Below, piece by piece: positions 16,696 to 26,046 of a DNA stretch of 64,000 nt. Under the pieces are notes generated by a model. It worked only from the letters and a program-made list of their open reading frames with translations, was not told the origin of the DNA and did not search any database. Source of the stretch: Nocardioides sp. Soil805 (GTDB lineage: Bacteria > Actinomycetota > Actinomycetes > Propionibacteriales > Nocardioidaceae); NCBI RefSeq assembly GCF_001429625.1, contig NZ_LMSU01000001.1, forward strand, positions 1,920,003 to 1,984,002. The letters run 5' to 3'. Both the position numbers and the translations under genes were made by a program. Within the stretch, counting starts at the first letter, position 1. Each line of letters starts with the position of its first letter.

Positions 16696-17922
16696 ATGCC
16701 TGCAACCCACGGCGCCGACAGCGAGGTCGGCACGCTCCGGACCGTCATGCTCCACCGCCCCGGCCCCGAGCTGAAGCGCCTGACACCACGCAACAACGAC
16801 AAGCTGCTCTTCGACGGCATCCCGTGGGTGAGCCGGGCGCAGGACGAGCACGACGCCTTCGCCGACACCCTGCGCCAGCGGGGCGTCGAGGTGCTCTACC
16901 TGACCGAGCTGCTCACCGAGACGCTGGAGAGCGAGAGCGCGCGCAACCACGCGATCACCTCCGCCCTGAGCGGCCTGCACCTCGGCGACACCCTGCGCCG
17001 CTACCTCGCCACCGCCCTGCGCGACTCCACCCCGGCCGAGCTGACCCAGGTGCTGACGGCCGGCATCCGCAACGACGAGGTGCGTGGCGGCCACGGGCTG
17101 GTGACCAGCCTGCTGAGCCCCTTCGACTTCCTCATCGACCCGCTCCCCAACCTGCTCTTCACCCGCGACTCCAGCGTGTGGATCCGTGACCGGGTGGCGG
17201 TCACCAGCCTGGCCATGCCCGCGCGCAAGCGCGAGACCCAGCTGACCGAGCTGATCTACACCGAGCACCCCCGCTTCGCCGGCCAGACCCGCAAGATCCA
17301 CGGCTGGCACAACGAGCACGTCGAGGGCGGCGACGTGCTGCTGCTGGCTCCCGGCATCATCGCGGTCGGGGTCGGGGAGCGTACGACGCCCGCCGGCGTC
17401 GAGCGGCTCGCCCGCCAGGTCTTCGACGCCGACCTCGCGCACACCGTGCTGGCCGTGCCGATCGCCCAGGAGCGGGCCACGATGCACCTCGACACCGTCT
17501 GCACGATGGTCGACGTCGACAAGGTCGTGATGTACCCCAACGTCGCCCACACGCTGACCGCCATCGCCGTCACCGTCGCCGACTGGGGCTCGGCCGACTC
17601 CGACATGGTGCTCGCCGTGGCCGAGCCGGAGCCCTTCCTGGTGGCGGCCGCCAAGGCCATGCAGATCGACACCCTGCACCAGATCGACACCGGCCTCGAC
17701 CCGGTGACGGCCGAGCGCGAGCAGTGGGACGACGGCAACAACACCCTGGCCCTCGCGCCGCGGGTGGCGGTCGCCTACGAGCGCAACGACGAGACCAACG
17801 ACCGCCTCGAGGAGGCCGGCATCGAGGTCGTGCGCATCGCCGGCTCCGAGCTCGGCTCGGGCCGCGGTGGCCCGCGCTGCATGTCGTGCCCGGTCTCGCG
17901 GGACCCGCTGCCGGTCGAGTAG
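16696..17922 (+). CDS. arcA: Arginine deiminase
   Basis: A 408-residue enzyme that hydrolyses arginine to citrulline and ammonia. Key elements are [13 protein letters not shown] (about 153), the [13 protein letters not shown] loop, [11 protein letters not shown] with the catalytic His, and the C-terminal [13 protein letters not shown], in which Cys395 corresponds to the nucleophile. Length is typical. No ornithine carbamoyltransferase, carbamate kinase or antiporter lies beside it, so a full arginine deiminase pathway operon is not present here. ATG at 16696 follows TACAGT (16684-16689) by 6 bases. Confidence 0.93.
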   Translation: MPATHGADSEVGTLRTVMLHRPGPELKRLTPRNNDKLLFDGIPWVSRAQDEHDAFADTLRQRGVEVLYLTELLTETLESESARNHAITSALSGLHLGDTLRRYLATALRDSTPAELTQVLTAGIRNDEVRGGHGLVTSLLSPFDFLIDPLPNLLFTRDSSVWIRDRVAVTSLAMPARKRETQLTELIYTEHPRFAGQTRKIHGWHNEHVEGGDVLLLAPGIIAVGVGERTTPAGVERLARQVFDADLAHTVLAVPIAQERATMHLDTVCTMVDVDKVVMYPNVAHTLTAIAVTVADWGSADSDMVLAVAEPEPFLVAAAKAMQIDTLHQIDTGLDPVTAEREQWDDGNNTLALAPRVAVAYERNDETNDRLEEAGIEVVRIAGSELGSGRGGPRCMSCPVSRDPLPVE

Positions 17923-18012
17923 TCCGCTGCGGCGCAGGTCACGCATCACGTCGGGCTTCCCCGATCGTTGGAGGGTCGTACCCCCACGTGCGCACCCAGA
18001 GAGGCACCACGC

Positions 18013-18387
18013 ATGAGCTCTTCGATCTTCGACGGCCTGTCCCCCAGCGAGGTCGCCCGGATCAGGTCCGCCGGCACCACCCTCACGCTGCCCCAGGGCT
18101 GGTCCCCCATCGCCGAGCAGACCCCCGCCGACAAGGCCTACATCCTCGAGGAGGGTGAGGTCTCGGTCCGTCGTCGCGGCCAGGAGGTCGCCGTCCTCGG
18201 GCCCGGCCAGATCCTGGGCGAGGCGGCGATCCTCAACCGGTCCCTGCGCACCGCCAGCGTCGTGGCCCTCACCCCGCTGCGGGTCATCCACCTCACCGGG
18301 GAGACGCTGGAGCGCCTGGTCGTCGAGGTGCCCGCCTTCGGCGAGGCCGTGCGGTCGGCGACCGCGGAGCGTCAGGGCCCGTCCTGA
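18013..18387 (+). CDS. Cyclic-nucleotide-binding domain protein
   Basis: A 124-residue single-domain protein with the beta-barrel of cAMP-binding modules: ADKAYILEEGEVSV, VLGPGQILGEAAILNRSLRTASVVAL. This last stretch is the phosphate-binding cassette; its Gly-Glu and Arg align with those that hold the cyclic phosphate. There is no DNA-binding helix-turn-helix, so it is not a CRP-type factor. ATG at 18013 follows AGAGAGG. Its TGA stop overlaps the probable CTG start of the adenylate cyclase gene, so the pair forms a cAMP cassette. Confidence 0.82.
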   Translation: MSSSIFDGLSPSEVARIRSAGTTLTLPQGWSPIAEQTPADKAYILEEGEVSVRRRGQEVAVLGPGQILGEAAILNRSLRTASVVALTPLRVIHLTGETLERLVVEVPAFGEAVRSATAERQGPS

Positions 18388-19532
18388 GCGACGACCTCGA
18401 GCCGGGTGCTCCCGCCCCCGACGCGGGAGGGCCGCCGCCCACCGCGGCGGCGCTGGCCGATGCGTACGACCACGTCGAGGCGTTCCTGCTCGGCGGCCCG
18501 CCGAACCTGACGCGCCTCCAGGTGGCCGAGCGCGCCGGCGTACCGGTGGAGCTGGCCACCGAGCTGTGGCGGCTGCTCGGCTTCGCCAACCGGTCCGACG
18601 ACGACGTGGCCTTCACCGACAGCGACGTGCAGGCACTGCAGCTGACCGCGGACCTGCGGCGCATGGGTATCCTGGGCGAGGACTCCCAGGCCGCCCTGGT
18701 GCGCACGTGGGGCCGCAGCTACGCCCGGCTGGCCGAGTGGCAGACCAGCCTGCTCGCCGGCCTCGCGGTCGAGGGCCCGGACCCCGACGTGCGGATGGCC
18801 GAGCTCGCCGCCGGGGTGCTGCCGCGGGTCGAGGCGCTCCAGTCCTACGTGTGGCGCCGGCACCTCGCCAGCGCCGCCAGCCGGCTGCTGTCGGTGGAGT
18901 CGACCATGGCCACCCAGACCGACATGGCCGTGTGCTTCGTCGACATCGTCGGCTACACCACGCAGAGCAAGAACCTCGACGAGCGCGACCTCGTGGCCTG
19001 GATCGAGCGCTTCGAGCAGGAGGCGACCGGGATCGCCGTCGACCTCGGCGGCCGGGTCATCAAGACGATCGGCGACGAGATCCTCCTGACCGCCGACGAC
19101 GCGCACGCGGCGGCCGCGATCGCGCTGGCGCTCGTCGGGCGCGGCCTCGACGAGGACGACCCCTTCCCCGCCGTCCGGGCCGGGCTGGCCCACGGCCCGG
19201 TCGTCAGCCGGCTCGGGGACGTCTTCGGCCCCACGGTCAACATCGCCGCCCGGCTCACCTCGGTGGCCCGGCCGGGCACCGTGGTCGTCGACCGGGGCAT
19301 GCACGATGCGCTGGCCCCGCCCGCAGGTGCGCCTGCCGAGCCGCCTGCCGCGGCCGAGGAGTCCGACGGCTCCCACTCCGCCGGTCCCGTCGGCGGCGCC
19401 GGCGAGGACGGGGCCGAGGACCGCGCGGACGCCGACCCCCCGCCGTACCGGCTCAAGCGGCTGCGACGCGTCTCGGTCAAGGGCTACTCGCGCCTGGAGG
19501 CGTGGAGCCTGCGGCTGCCCCGGGCGGACTGA
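18384..19532 (+). CDS. Class III adenylate cyclase with N-terminal regulatory domain (Rv1264-like)
   Basis: About 382 residues if translation starts at CTG 18384. The N-terminal 150 residues (LTRLQVAERAGVPVELATELWRLLGF, VAFTDSDVQALQLTADL, TWGRSYARLAEWQ) match the autoinhibitory, pH-responsive domain of Rv1264. The catalytic domain is complete: metal Asp in DMAVCFVDIVGYTT (180-193), Lys and Asp in VIKTIGDEI, and Asn and Arg in VNIAARL. The Lys marks ATP as substrate. No ATG, GTG or TTG lies between the upstream gene and GTG 18522, and starting there would cut conserved sequence; CTG with a CTGA overlap is therefore preferred. Soluble; makes cAMP. Confidence 0.8.
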   Translation: MSDDLEPGAPAPDAGGPPPTAAALADAYDHVEAFLLGGPPNLTRLQVAERAGVPVELATELWRLLGFANRSDDDVAFTDSDVQALQLTADLRRMGILGEDSQAALVRTWGRSYARLAEWQTSLLAGLAVEGPDPDVRMAELAAGVLPRVEALQSYVWRRHLASAASRLLSVESTMATQTDMAVCFVDIVGYTTQSKNLDERDLVAWIERFEQEATGIAVDLGGRVIKTIGDEILLTADDAHAAAAIALALVGRGLDEDDPFPAVRAGLAHGPVVSRLGDVFGPTVNIAARLTSVARPGTVVVDRGMHDALAPPAGAPAEPPAAAEESDGSHSAGPVGGAGEDGAEDRADADPPPYRLKRLRRVSVKGYSRLEAWSLRLPRAD

Positions 19533-19556
19533 CCGGAGACCCGGATCGGTCGGGAC

Positions 19557-19655
19557 TCAGCCGGCGGTGCGCGGGACGTACATGATCACCGCGACCCCGA
19601 CGAGGCAGACCGGCGCGCCGGTGACGTCCTACCGGTCCGGCGGCTGGCGGTTCAT
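19557..19655 (-). pseudogene. ynfA (UPF0060) remnant with internal stop
   Basis: Reading down from an ATG at 19655 gives PPDR, a TAG stop, then DVTGAPVCLVGVAVIMYVPR and a terminal TGA at 19557. This is the last membrane helix of a YnfA-family small membrane protein, in which RPDRWDxxGA is usual; the tryptophan codon (TGG) appears to have become TAG. The N-terminal three helices are missing. The ATG overlaps the stop of the DUF389 gene. Confidence 0.6.
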
Positions 19656-20608
19656 GGAGTGTCCTGGCGGAGGACTCGTTGCCGGTGGTGGGCCTTGCGG
19701 TTCCACACGAGGTGCTGGAGAGCCAGGGTGGCCCATCCGGCGAGGACCATCCCGGCGATGTTGAGGGCCAGCTGGATGGCGCTCCCGGTGACCTCACCCC
19801 ATGCGCCGAACGCGACACCGAGAGCGACGTTTCCTGCGGCCGGGACGGTGGTGACGGAGATGAAGACGCCGGAGAGCCCCCCGACCTTGGCGCTGGTCAG
19901 GGAGAGGACACCTGCGGCGGCGGCGATGAGGGCGACGATGAAGGACCACTTGTCGGGTGAGTAGATGAAGTCCGTCCCCGGGCGTTCGCCGGTGACGTCC
20001 TCGGTGACCACCCAGCCGAGGGCTCGGGCGGCGAGCGCGGCGACGGTCGTCAGGGTGATGGCGATGCCGAACCCGACCACCAGCGTGCGGGCAGCCAGCC
20101 TGAACAGCGTGGAGCGGCGTCGTACGAGTGCGAGCCCGAGGGCGGCGATGGGGACGAACTCGGGTCCGAGCACCATGGCGCCGATGACGAGGACCTGGGA
20201 GTCGACGACGATCGCGATGGACGCGAGCAGCGTGGCCAGCGTCATGAACGACAGGTAGGTCCAGTTGAGCTCGGACTCCTCGTAGGCACGCTGGGTGACG
20301 TCCGCCCACACGACGGCGTCGGCGCTGGCGCCGGGGGTGCGGCGCTCGGCGTCGTAGCCGGCCCGGGAGACCCAGGCGGTCACCGGTTCGACGTGGATGG
20401 TGCCGTGCTCGGGGATGCCGAGGCGGTCGAGGCGGTCGATGAGCTCGTTGGTGGCCTCGCGGGCGACGTCGGCCATGACGATGTCGCCCGCGGGCGTCAG
20501 CGAGGCTCCTCGGAGGACCGAGAGCTGGCTGACCGCCGGGTCGCCGTCGAAGACGGCGACCACGTCGTCGGTCAGGTGGGTCGGCGAGGTGATGCGCAGG
20601 TGCTGCAT
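19652..20608 (-). CDS. DUF389 family membrane protein
   Basis: A 318-residue protein. The N-terminal 130 residues are soluble (LRITSPTHLTDDVVAVF, DVAREATNELIDRLDRLGI), a small alpha/beta regulatory-looking domain. The DUF389 membrane core follows: LNWTYLSFMTLATLLASIAI, the signature VIGAMVLGPEFVPIAALGLAL, and further helices to about residue 305. The function of the family is not established. It lies 7 bases after the APC permease stop and is cotranscribed with it; a ribosome-binding-like GGGAGGGTGAG precedes the ATG at 20608. Confidence 0.85.
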   Translation of the reverse strand: MQHLRITSPTHLTDDVVAVFDGDPAVSQLSVLRGASLTPAGDIVMADVAREATNELIDRLDRLGIPEHGTIHVEPVTAWVSRAGYDAERRTPGASADAVVWADVTQRAYEESELNWTYLSFMTLATLLASIAIVVDSQVLVIGAMVLGPEFVPIAALGLALVRRRSTLFRLAARTLVVGFGIAITLTTVAALAARALGWVVTEDVTGERPGTDFIYSPDKWSFIVALIAAAAGVLSLTSAKVGGLSGVFISVTTVPAAGNVALGVAFGAWGEVTGSAIQLALNIAGMVLAGWATLALQHLVWNRKAHHRQRVLRQDTP

Positions 20609-20615
20609 GGCGAGC

Positions 20616-22571
20616 TCACCCTCCCACGTGGACCACGGGCCGCTGGCCGGGGTCGGGGACGGCGCGGCGCAGGATCTCGTGCGTGAGGGGCGGGATGTCG
20701 CCCTCCCCGGCGAACAGGAACCGCAGGGCGTTCTGTCCCGGCCCCTTCTCCGACCACTCGAAGTAGATGTGGGAAGGCATGTCGTCCTGCTCGGTGACGG
20801 CGAGCAGGACCGCCGCGAGCACGTTGGGGACGCTGGGACCGATGGCTCGCAGCACCCGGTGGTGGCCGACGCGGACGCCGAACACCTCGACGGTGGTCGC
20901 GAAGTCACTGGCGTCGCTGACCTCGACCTCCAGGAACACGGCAGTCTCAGCGACGTCGAGGTGGTTGTCGAGGCGGACGTCGAGGGACTTCTCGTGGTAC
21001 TCCGCGTGGTCCCCGGCCTGGATCTTGTTGGCGATGAACCGCACCGGCGCGTTCTTGACGAGGACCTCGTCGAGCAGCTCCTGGGCAGTGGTGTCGAAGG
21101 TGACCTCCTGGACGCGCAGCTCGGTGGACCGGCTGATCCGGGAGACCAGGGAGATGACCACGATCATCGCGATGAAGACGAGCGCGATGAGCAGGCCCTC
21201 CGGACGGTCGAGGATGGTGACGCCGAGGGTGTAGACGAACACCGCGGCGACGACGCCGAAGAAGGCTCCGGCGCGGCGGTGGCCGCGGCGCCACTCCGTC
21301 AGCGTGACCGCGACGGCCGCCGAGGTCATCAGCGCCAGCACGCCCGTGGCGTAGGCCCCGGCCTGCGCGTCGACCTCGGCCTGGAACGCGACGGTGACCA
21401 CGACCGAGATGAGGGTGAACACGAGCACGAGCGGGCGGGTCGCACGGGCCCAGTCGGGGGCCATGCCGTACCGGGGCAGGTAGCGGGGGACGATGTTGAG
21501 CAGTCCGGCCATGGCCGAGGACCCGGCGAACCACAGGATCGCGATGGTCGCGACGTCGTAGGCGGTGCCGAACCCGTCGCCGAGGTTCTCGTGCGCCAGG
21601 TAGGCCAGGGCGCGGCCGTTGGCCTCACCGCCCGGCTCGAACTCGGCGGCGGGGATCAGCAGGGTCGTGACGATCGCCGACCCCATCAGCATCACCGACA
21701 TGATCAGCGCTGCGGTGGTGAGCAGCTTCTTGGTGTTGCGGATCCGGCCCTCGGGGTGGGTCGGGGTGTCGTGGGGGTCGCCCTTGACCAGGGGCATGAC
21801 CACCACGCCGGTCTCGAACCCGGACAGCCCCAGCGCGAGGGCGGGGAAGACCAGCAGCGACGCGCCGAGGACGGCCAGGGGTGAGGCGTGGGCCTCGGTG
21901 ACGGCGTTGGTCCAGTCGGTGACGGTGCCGGGGTTCTCGACGACGTGCCAGAACCCGTTGGCCACGACCACCAGGGACAGGCCGATGTAGCCGATCACCA
22001 GGACCACCGCGATGCCGATGGCCTCGCTGAACCCCTTGAGGAACACCGCCCCGAGCAGCACGAGGAGGCCCAGCGTCAGCCACACCTCCTGACCGTGGAG
22101 CGCATCGGTCAGGAACGGGTTCTCGACCAGGTGGGCGGAGGCGTCGGCGGCGGAGAGCGTGATGGTGATGATGAATCCGGTGGCGACGAACCCGAGGAGG
22201 GACAGCACCAGGACCTTGCTGGGCCAGTAGGAGAGGAGCCGCTCCAGCATCGAGAGGCTCCCGTCGCCGTGGGGGCTCTCCCGGGCCACGCGCCGATACA
22301 TCGGCAGGGCCCCGAACAGGGTGACCAGGACCAGCATGAGGGTGGCGATCGGGGCCAGCGCGCCGGCGGCGAGCGCGGCGATGCCCGGCTGGTAGCCGAG
22401 GGTGGAGAAGTAGTCCACGCCGGTCAGGCACATGACCTTCCACCACGGCTTGACGTGGTGCTGCGCGGTGGCCTCCCGCTCACCCTCGTAGAAGCCGCCG
22501 GGGTCGGACTGCTCGGTGGTCTCCAGCAGCCACGCGTTGAAGCGGCTCCGCTCGGTCACGTCAGGGGTCAC
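20616..22571 (-). CDS. APC-superfamily permease with C-terminal soluble domain
   Basis: About 651 residues. Residues 40-470 hold twelve membrane segments of the amino acid/polyamine/organocation type ([25 protein letters not shown] is the unwound first helix; [16 protein letters not shown] is helix 6). The last 170 residues are a soluble domain ([45 protein letters not shown]). [13 protein letters not shown] recalls KimA-type potassium importers as well as amino acid permeases, so the substrate is open. GTG at 22571 has TACGCT 8 bases upstream; a GTG at 22595 is an alternative. It is followed by DUF389, suggesting a joint envelope function. Confidence 0.8.
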   Translation of the reverse strand: MTPDVTERSRFNAWLLETTEQSDPGGFYEGEREATAQHHVKPWWKVMCLTGVDYFSTLGYQPGIAALAAGALAPIATLMLVLVTLFGALPMYRRVARESPHGDGSLSMLERLLSYWPSKVLVLSLLGFVATGFIITITLSAADASAHLVENPFLTDALHGQEVWLTLGLLVLLGAVFLKGFSEAIGIAVVLVIGYIGLSLVVVANGFWHVVENPGTVTDWTNAVTEAHASPLAVLGASLLVFPALALGLSGFETGVVVMPLVKGDPHDTPTHPEGRIRNTKKLLTTAALIMSVMLMGSAIVTTLLIPAAEFEPGGEANGRALAYLAHENLGDGFGTAYDVATIAILWFAGSSAMAGLLNIVPRYLPRYGMAPDWARATRPLVLVFTLISVVVTVAFQAEVDAQAGAYATGVLALMTSAAVAVTLTEWRRGHRRAGAFFGVVAAVFVYTLGVTILDRPEGLLIALVFIAMIVVISLVSRISRSTELRVQEVTFDTTAQELLDEVLVKNAPVRFIANKIQAGDHAEYHEKSLDVRLDNHLDVAETAVFLEVEVSDASDFATTVEVFGVRVGHHRVLRAIGPSVPNVLAAVLLAVTEQDDMPSHIYFEWSEKGPGQNALRFLFAGEGDIPPLTHEILRRAVPDPGQRPVVHVGG

Positions 22572-22694
22572 AACCGGGAAGCGTAGGTGACCCACCGTGC
22601 AGGTGGTCAGCCCGCCGTCTCGCGGGCCTCATCGCCGGACTCGGACCGGTCGCTCGGGGTCTGCACGAGCGGGTCGGCCGGTGGGAAATTGGAT

Positions 22695-22734
22695 GCCCGG
22701 CCGCTGTTGACGGGGGAAACAACAACGACCGGGC
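22695..22734 (-). other. Strong RNA hairpin between SEC-C gene and APC permease
   Basis: On the minus strand GCCCGGTCGTTGTTG pairs with CAACAGCGGCCGGGC over 15 positions with two G-U pairs and no mismatch; the loop is 10 bases. The two wobble pairs form only in the minus-strand transcript, so the structure belongs to that RNA. It lies about 61 bases after the SEC-C gene stop and 123 bases before the permease start. It could be a terminator (no U tract follows) or a leader element of the permease. The surrounding sequence (22740-22795) is less GC-rich and shows no other gene. Confidence 0.6.
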
Positions 22735-22795
22735 GAGCGAAAACCTACCCTCCGGCCTCAGGGCGGACAAGGCTTTCGCGAAAATCCGACACGAC

Positions 22796-23734
22796 TCAGC
22801 GGATGGTGACCTGCCGGTTGGCCAGTCCGGCGCGGGCGGAGCGCTGCTCGGGGGTCAGGTCGGAGGTGTCGGCCAGCGCTTGCTCGAGGTCCGCGGCGAA
22901 GCGCGCGGCCGGCTCCTCGAGGACCTCGGCGCCGGTGCCGACGGGCAGGTCCCAGACCGGAGCGAGCAGGCCGTGGGCGCGGAACATGCCGACGAAGCGC
23001 GATCCCTCGCCGACGGTGTCCTTGCCGGCGGCGTGCAGGCGGGCCAGCGCGTCGAGGAGCGGGTCCTCGGGGTGCGGCATCACCCAGCGCAGGTGCTCCT
23101 TGGTGCCGACGTTGGTCCAGTACGCCGCCTCGACGCCCGCGAGCCGGGTGGTGGGGTTCGCGGCGCTGTCGGCCTGCTCGAGGGCGGCCTCCATGGAGGC
23201 GTCGCGCTCCTCGACGTCGTCGATCCAGTAGCCGAAGCCGTCGTGCACGGTGATGTCGAGCGCGGTGTTGCTGATCAGGTCCTGGAGGCGCGGGCCCTCG
23301 CCCGGGGCCTCGGTGAGGCCGATGATGCCGGGCTCCTCGGTGGCCAGCGCCTTCTCCAGGACGGCACCGAGGTCGCGGGCGGGGTCGCCGTACTGGTGGG
23401 CCACCTGCAGGCCGAGCCAGATGGCGCCGGAGTCGCGGACCATCGCGGGCGCGGCCATCGGCAGCAGGGTGCAGAGGCGGACCTCGCGGTCGGTGCCCTT
23501 CACGTCGAGCGGGACGGTCGCGGCGGGGACCAGCTCGCGCAGCGCGATCACGTCGCACTCGCCGGGCATGCCCTCGAAGGGCCGGCTCACGAACGCGGGG
23601 GTGGCGCCGCCGGCGGCACCGTGGCACGCCTTGTAGCGCTTGCCCGAGCCGCAGGGGCAGGGCTGGCGCGGGCCGACCTCGCCCTCGGCGGGAGCAGCGG
23701 TGTCACGGGCCTTGGTACGGGACTTCTTCGCCAT
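22796..23734 (-). CDS. SEC-C motif protein, DUF5926 family
   Basis: A 312-residue soluble protein. A basic N-terminus (MAKKSRTKAR) is followed by the zinc-binding SEC-C motif PCPCGSGKRYKACHG (about 31-45), as found at the C-terminus of SecA, where it contacts SecB and ribosomes. The remainder matches the actinobacterial DUF5926 family (GMPGECDVIALRELVPAATV, DGFGYWIDD). Function is unknown; a ribosome- or chaperone-associated role is an inference from the SEC-C finger. ATG at 23734 follows TAGCCT (23742-23747) by 7 bases. Confidence 0.85.
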   Translation of the reverse strand: MAKKSRTKARDTAAPAEGEVGPRQPCPCGSGKRYKACHGAAGGATPAFVSRPFEGMPGECDVIALRELVPAATVPLDVKGTDREVRLCTLLPMAAPAMVRDSGAIWLGLQVAHQYGDPARDLGAVLEKALATEEPGIIGLTEAPGEGPRLQDLISNTALDITVHDGFGYWIDDVEERDASMEAALEQADSAANPTTRLAGVEAAYWTNVGTKEHLRWVMPHPEDPLLDALARLHAAGKDTVGEGSRFVGMFRAHGLLAPVWDLPVGTGAEVLEEPAARFAADLEQALADTSDLTPEQRSARAGLANRQVTIR

Positions 23735-23744
23735 GGGGGCGAGG

Positions 23745-24545
23745 CTATCCAACGCCTCCGACGTCGCCCTCGTCGAGGAGCTCGAGCACGTCCGCCGGCC
23801 GGTCGGTGATCACGGCCGCGGCCCCGAGGTCGAGGCAGAGCTGGAGGTCGGCGGCGGTGTTGACGGTCCACACGTGGACCTGGCGACCGGAGCGGCGCAG
23901 CGAGCGCCCCAGGCCCGGGTGCTCGCGCAGCTCCTCGATCCCGGGCCCGATGATCCAGTCGTCGCCGACCACCCGGCGCAGCATCGGCCAGTGGTGGGCC
24001 TTCTCGACGAGCATGACCACGTCCACCCCGGGAGCCAGCCGCTTGAGGCGCTGCAGCGCGGTGAAGGAGAAGCTCATCACCCGCACCGGGCTGCCCGCGC
24101 GGTCCCAGCCGAAGTCGGCCAGCAGCTCGACGACCCGCTTCTCGACGAGTCCGCCGTAGCGCGTGGGGTGCTTGGTCTCGATCGCCAGCTCCACCCGGCG
24201 GTCCGCGGCGGCCACCGTCTCGAGCAGCGTGCGCAGGGTGAGCACCTTGCCGTCCGAGGGGTCGGTGTCGGGCGCCTCGTCGTCCATGTCGGACCACGGG
24301 TTCTTCCACCGCGCGAAGTCCAGCTCGTCGAGCTCGGCGAGGTTCATCGTGGAGACCAGGCCGCGCGAGGACGCCGTACGCCGCAGGTCCCGGTCGTGGA
24401 CGCAGACCAGGTGCCCGTCGGCGGTCAGGCGCACGTCGCACTCGAGCGCCTCGGCACCCAGCTCGATGGCGCGGGTGTAGGCGCGCAGCGTGTGCTCGGC
24501 GGTGTCGTGGCTGGCTCCCCGGTGGGCGACGACCTGCGGCCTCAT
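23745..24545 (-). CDS. Glycerophosphodiester phosphodiesterase
   Basis: A 266-residue GDPD-family TIM barrel. Catalytic motifs are VAHRGAS (His8-Arg9), ECDVRLTADGHLVCVHD with the metal ligands, and ETKH near residue 126. TVNTAADLQLCLDLGAAAVITDRPADV is the usual C-terminal phrase. It has no signal peptide, so it would act in the cytosol, like UgpQ, splitting glycerophosphodiesters to glycerol-3-phosphate and an alcohol. The ATGA overlap with the upstream MFS gene (24542-24545) suggests that the transporter may import its substrate. Confidence 0.9.
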   Translation of the reverse strand: MRPQVVAHRGASHDTAEHTLRAYTRAIELGAEALECDVRLTADGHLVCVHDRDLRRTASSRGLVSTMNLAELDELDFARWKNPWSDMDDEAPDTDPSDGKVLTLRTLLETVAAADRRVELAIETKHPTRYGGLVEKRVVELLADFGWDRAGSPVRVMSFSFTALQRLKRLAPGVDVVMLVEKAHHWPMLRRVVGDDWIIGPGIEELREHPGLGRSLRRSGRQVHVWTVNTAADLQLCLDLGAAAVITDRPADVLELLDEGDVGGVG

Positions 24546-25912
24546 GCGACGAGCGTAGAGCTCCCGGGGGCCGGCGCCTCGTCCACCTGCAGGTCACGCC
24601 CGCGTGTCTCGGGGAGGAAGGCCGCGCAGGTGAGCGAGATGAGCGCCACCAAGGCGTTGTAGCCGGCGACCCACCACAGGGTGCCGTCGCCGACCGTGAC
24701 CAGCCATGCGGCGATGAGGGGGGTGAGGCCGGAGGCCAGGATCCCCGACACCTGGTAGAGCGTCGACAGCGCCGAGTAGCGGTAGCGGGTGTCGAAGAGC
24801 TCGGACCAGAAGGCCGCCAGCGGCCCGTAGATCACGCCGTACAGGACACCGAGCCCGCCGATGAAGACCACGGCGATCGCCGGCGTCGAGCCCTGCTGGA
24901 CCAGCCACGCGGCGGGGAAGGCGAAGAGCAGCGCGAGGGTCGCGCCGACCCGGTAGACGGGCTTGCGCCCGACCCGGTCGCTGAGGTGGCCGGAGCACAG
25001 GACCAGCAGCACGCCGAGCAGCGCGCCGACGATGATCGCGTTGAGGACCGTCGAGCGGGGCACGCCGACGGTCGTGACGGCGTAGGCGAGCAGGTAGACC
25101 GAGAAGAAGTTGAACGTGAAGCCCTCGATGTAGCGCGTGCCCATGCCCAGCAGCAGCCGCCGGGGCTGGCGACGGAAGAGCTCGGTGACGGGCATCGAGG
25201 AGATCTCCTTCTCCTCCGCCACCACCTGGAAGGCCGGCGTCTCCATCACCGAGAGGCGGATCCACGCCCCGATGGCGAGCAGCACGACGCTCACCAGGAA
25301 GCACGCGCGCCAGCCCCAGGCCAGGAACTCCTCGTCGGGCAGCTGGCTGGCGATCGCGAAGGCGCCGCTGGCCAGGAAGAGCCCGCCCGGGACGCCGAAG
25401 TGGGCGAAGCTGCCGAAGAAGCCGCGCCGCTCGGCGGGGGCGAACTCGACGGCCAGCAGCACGGCCCCGCCGTACTCGCCGCCGACGCCGATGCCCTGGA
25501 GGATCCGCAGCACGACGAGCAGGACCGGCGCCCAGACGCCGATCGAGTCGTACGACGGCAGCAGGCCGATGGCGGCCGTGCCGGCGCCCATGATCACCAG
25601 CGTCCAGATGAGCATCTTCTTGCGGCCGACCCGGTCACCGAAGTGACCGAAGATCAGTCCCCCGACCGGGCGCGCCACGAAGCCGACGGCGAAGGTGCCG
25701 AAGGCGGCGAACTGGGCGGCCGGTCCGTCGAGCCCCGAGAAGAAGAGCTTGTCGAAGACGAGCCCGGCGGCGGTGCCGTAGAGGAAGAAGTCGTACCACT
25801 CGATGGTGGCGCCGACGGCCGAGGCGACGGCGACCTTGCGGGCCTGGGCCGGGTCGGGCGTCGCGACACCTGTCTCGTCGGGGGACGCCGGTGCGGGGGC
25901 GGCGAGGGTCAT
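24542..25912 (-). CDS. MFS transporter, metabolite:H+ symporter (MHS) type
   Basis: A 456-residue, twelve-helix major facilitator. MHS family marks are ATIEWYDFFLYGTAAGLVF in helix 1, the loop GHFGDRVGRKKML, and RILQGIGVGGEYGGAVLLAVEFAP in helix 4-5, as in ProP, KgtP and ShiA. These import osmolytes or organic acids with protons. Substrate is not determined by sequence; the coupled GDPD gene hints at a phosphodiester or polyol. AGGAG lies 5 bases upstream of ATG 25912, so this gene has a normal leader, unlike many neighbours. Confidence 0.87.
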   Translation of the reverse strand: MTLAAPAPASPDETGVATPDPAQARKVAVASAVGATIEWYDFFLYGTAAGLVFDKLFFSGLDGPAAQFAAFGTFAVGFVARPVGGLIFGHFGDRVGRKKMLIWTLVIMGAGTAAIGLLPSYDSIGVWAPVLLVVLRILQGIGVGGEYGGAVLLAVEFAPAERRGFFGSFAHFGVPGGLFLASGAFAIASQLPDEEFLAWGWRACFLVSVVLLAIGAWIRLSVMETPAFQVVAEEKEISSMPVTELFRRQPRRLLLGMGTRYIEGFTFNFFSVYLLAYAVTTVGVPRSTVLNAIIVGALLGVLLVLCSGHLSDRVGRKPVYRVGATLALLFAFPAAWLVQQGSTPAIAVVFIGGLGVLYGVIYGPLAAFWSELFDTRYRYSALSTLYQVSGILASGLTPLIAAWLVTVGDGTLWWVAGYNALVALISLTCAAFLPETRGRDLQVDEAPAPGSSTLVA

Positions 25913-26046
25913 GGGGGCTCCTGGGCAGCGGGGGCAAGGCAAACCGTAGTAAACCAATCAAGATTTAATGTGGCTACTCGACGTACCGTGGCGGCACCAT
26001 CCCTCGCGTCGGCGAGAACGGCCGGCGCCCGACGACAGGTAGCGCG
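25913..26046. promoter_or_regulatory. AT-rich divergent promoter region
   Basis: This 134-base gap between divergent genes holds an AT-rich island (25941-25972, around AAACCAATCAAGATTTAATG) that stands out in the GC-rich surroundings. A direct repeat AAACC..AAACC (25941 and 25952) lies in it. Candidate -10 boxes are TACCGT (25984-25989, plus) and TACGGT (minus). Individual promoters cannot be fixed by eye. Confidence 0.35.

Noticed and set aside
16696..17922. Arginine deiminase pathway operon
   Set aside because: Only arcA is present; neighbours are a GNAT fusion and a cyclic-nucleotide-binding protein, not arcB, arcC or arcD.
18155..19585. Alternative frame across the cyclase gene
   Set aside because: Arg/Pro-rich shadow; the cyclase frame carries all class III catalytic motifs.
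22572..22795. A c-di-AMP (ydaO-type) riboswitch before the permease
   Set aside because: An AGGGTAGG word is present, but the conserved sequence blocks and pseudoknot pairing of that class could not be found; only the simple hairpin is supported.
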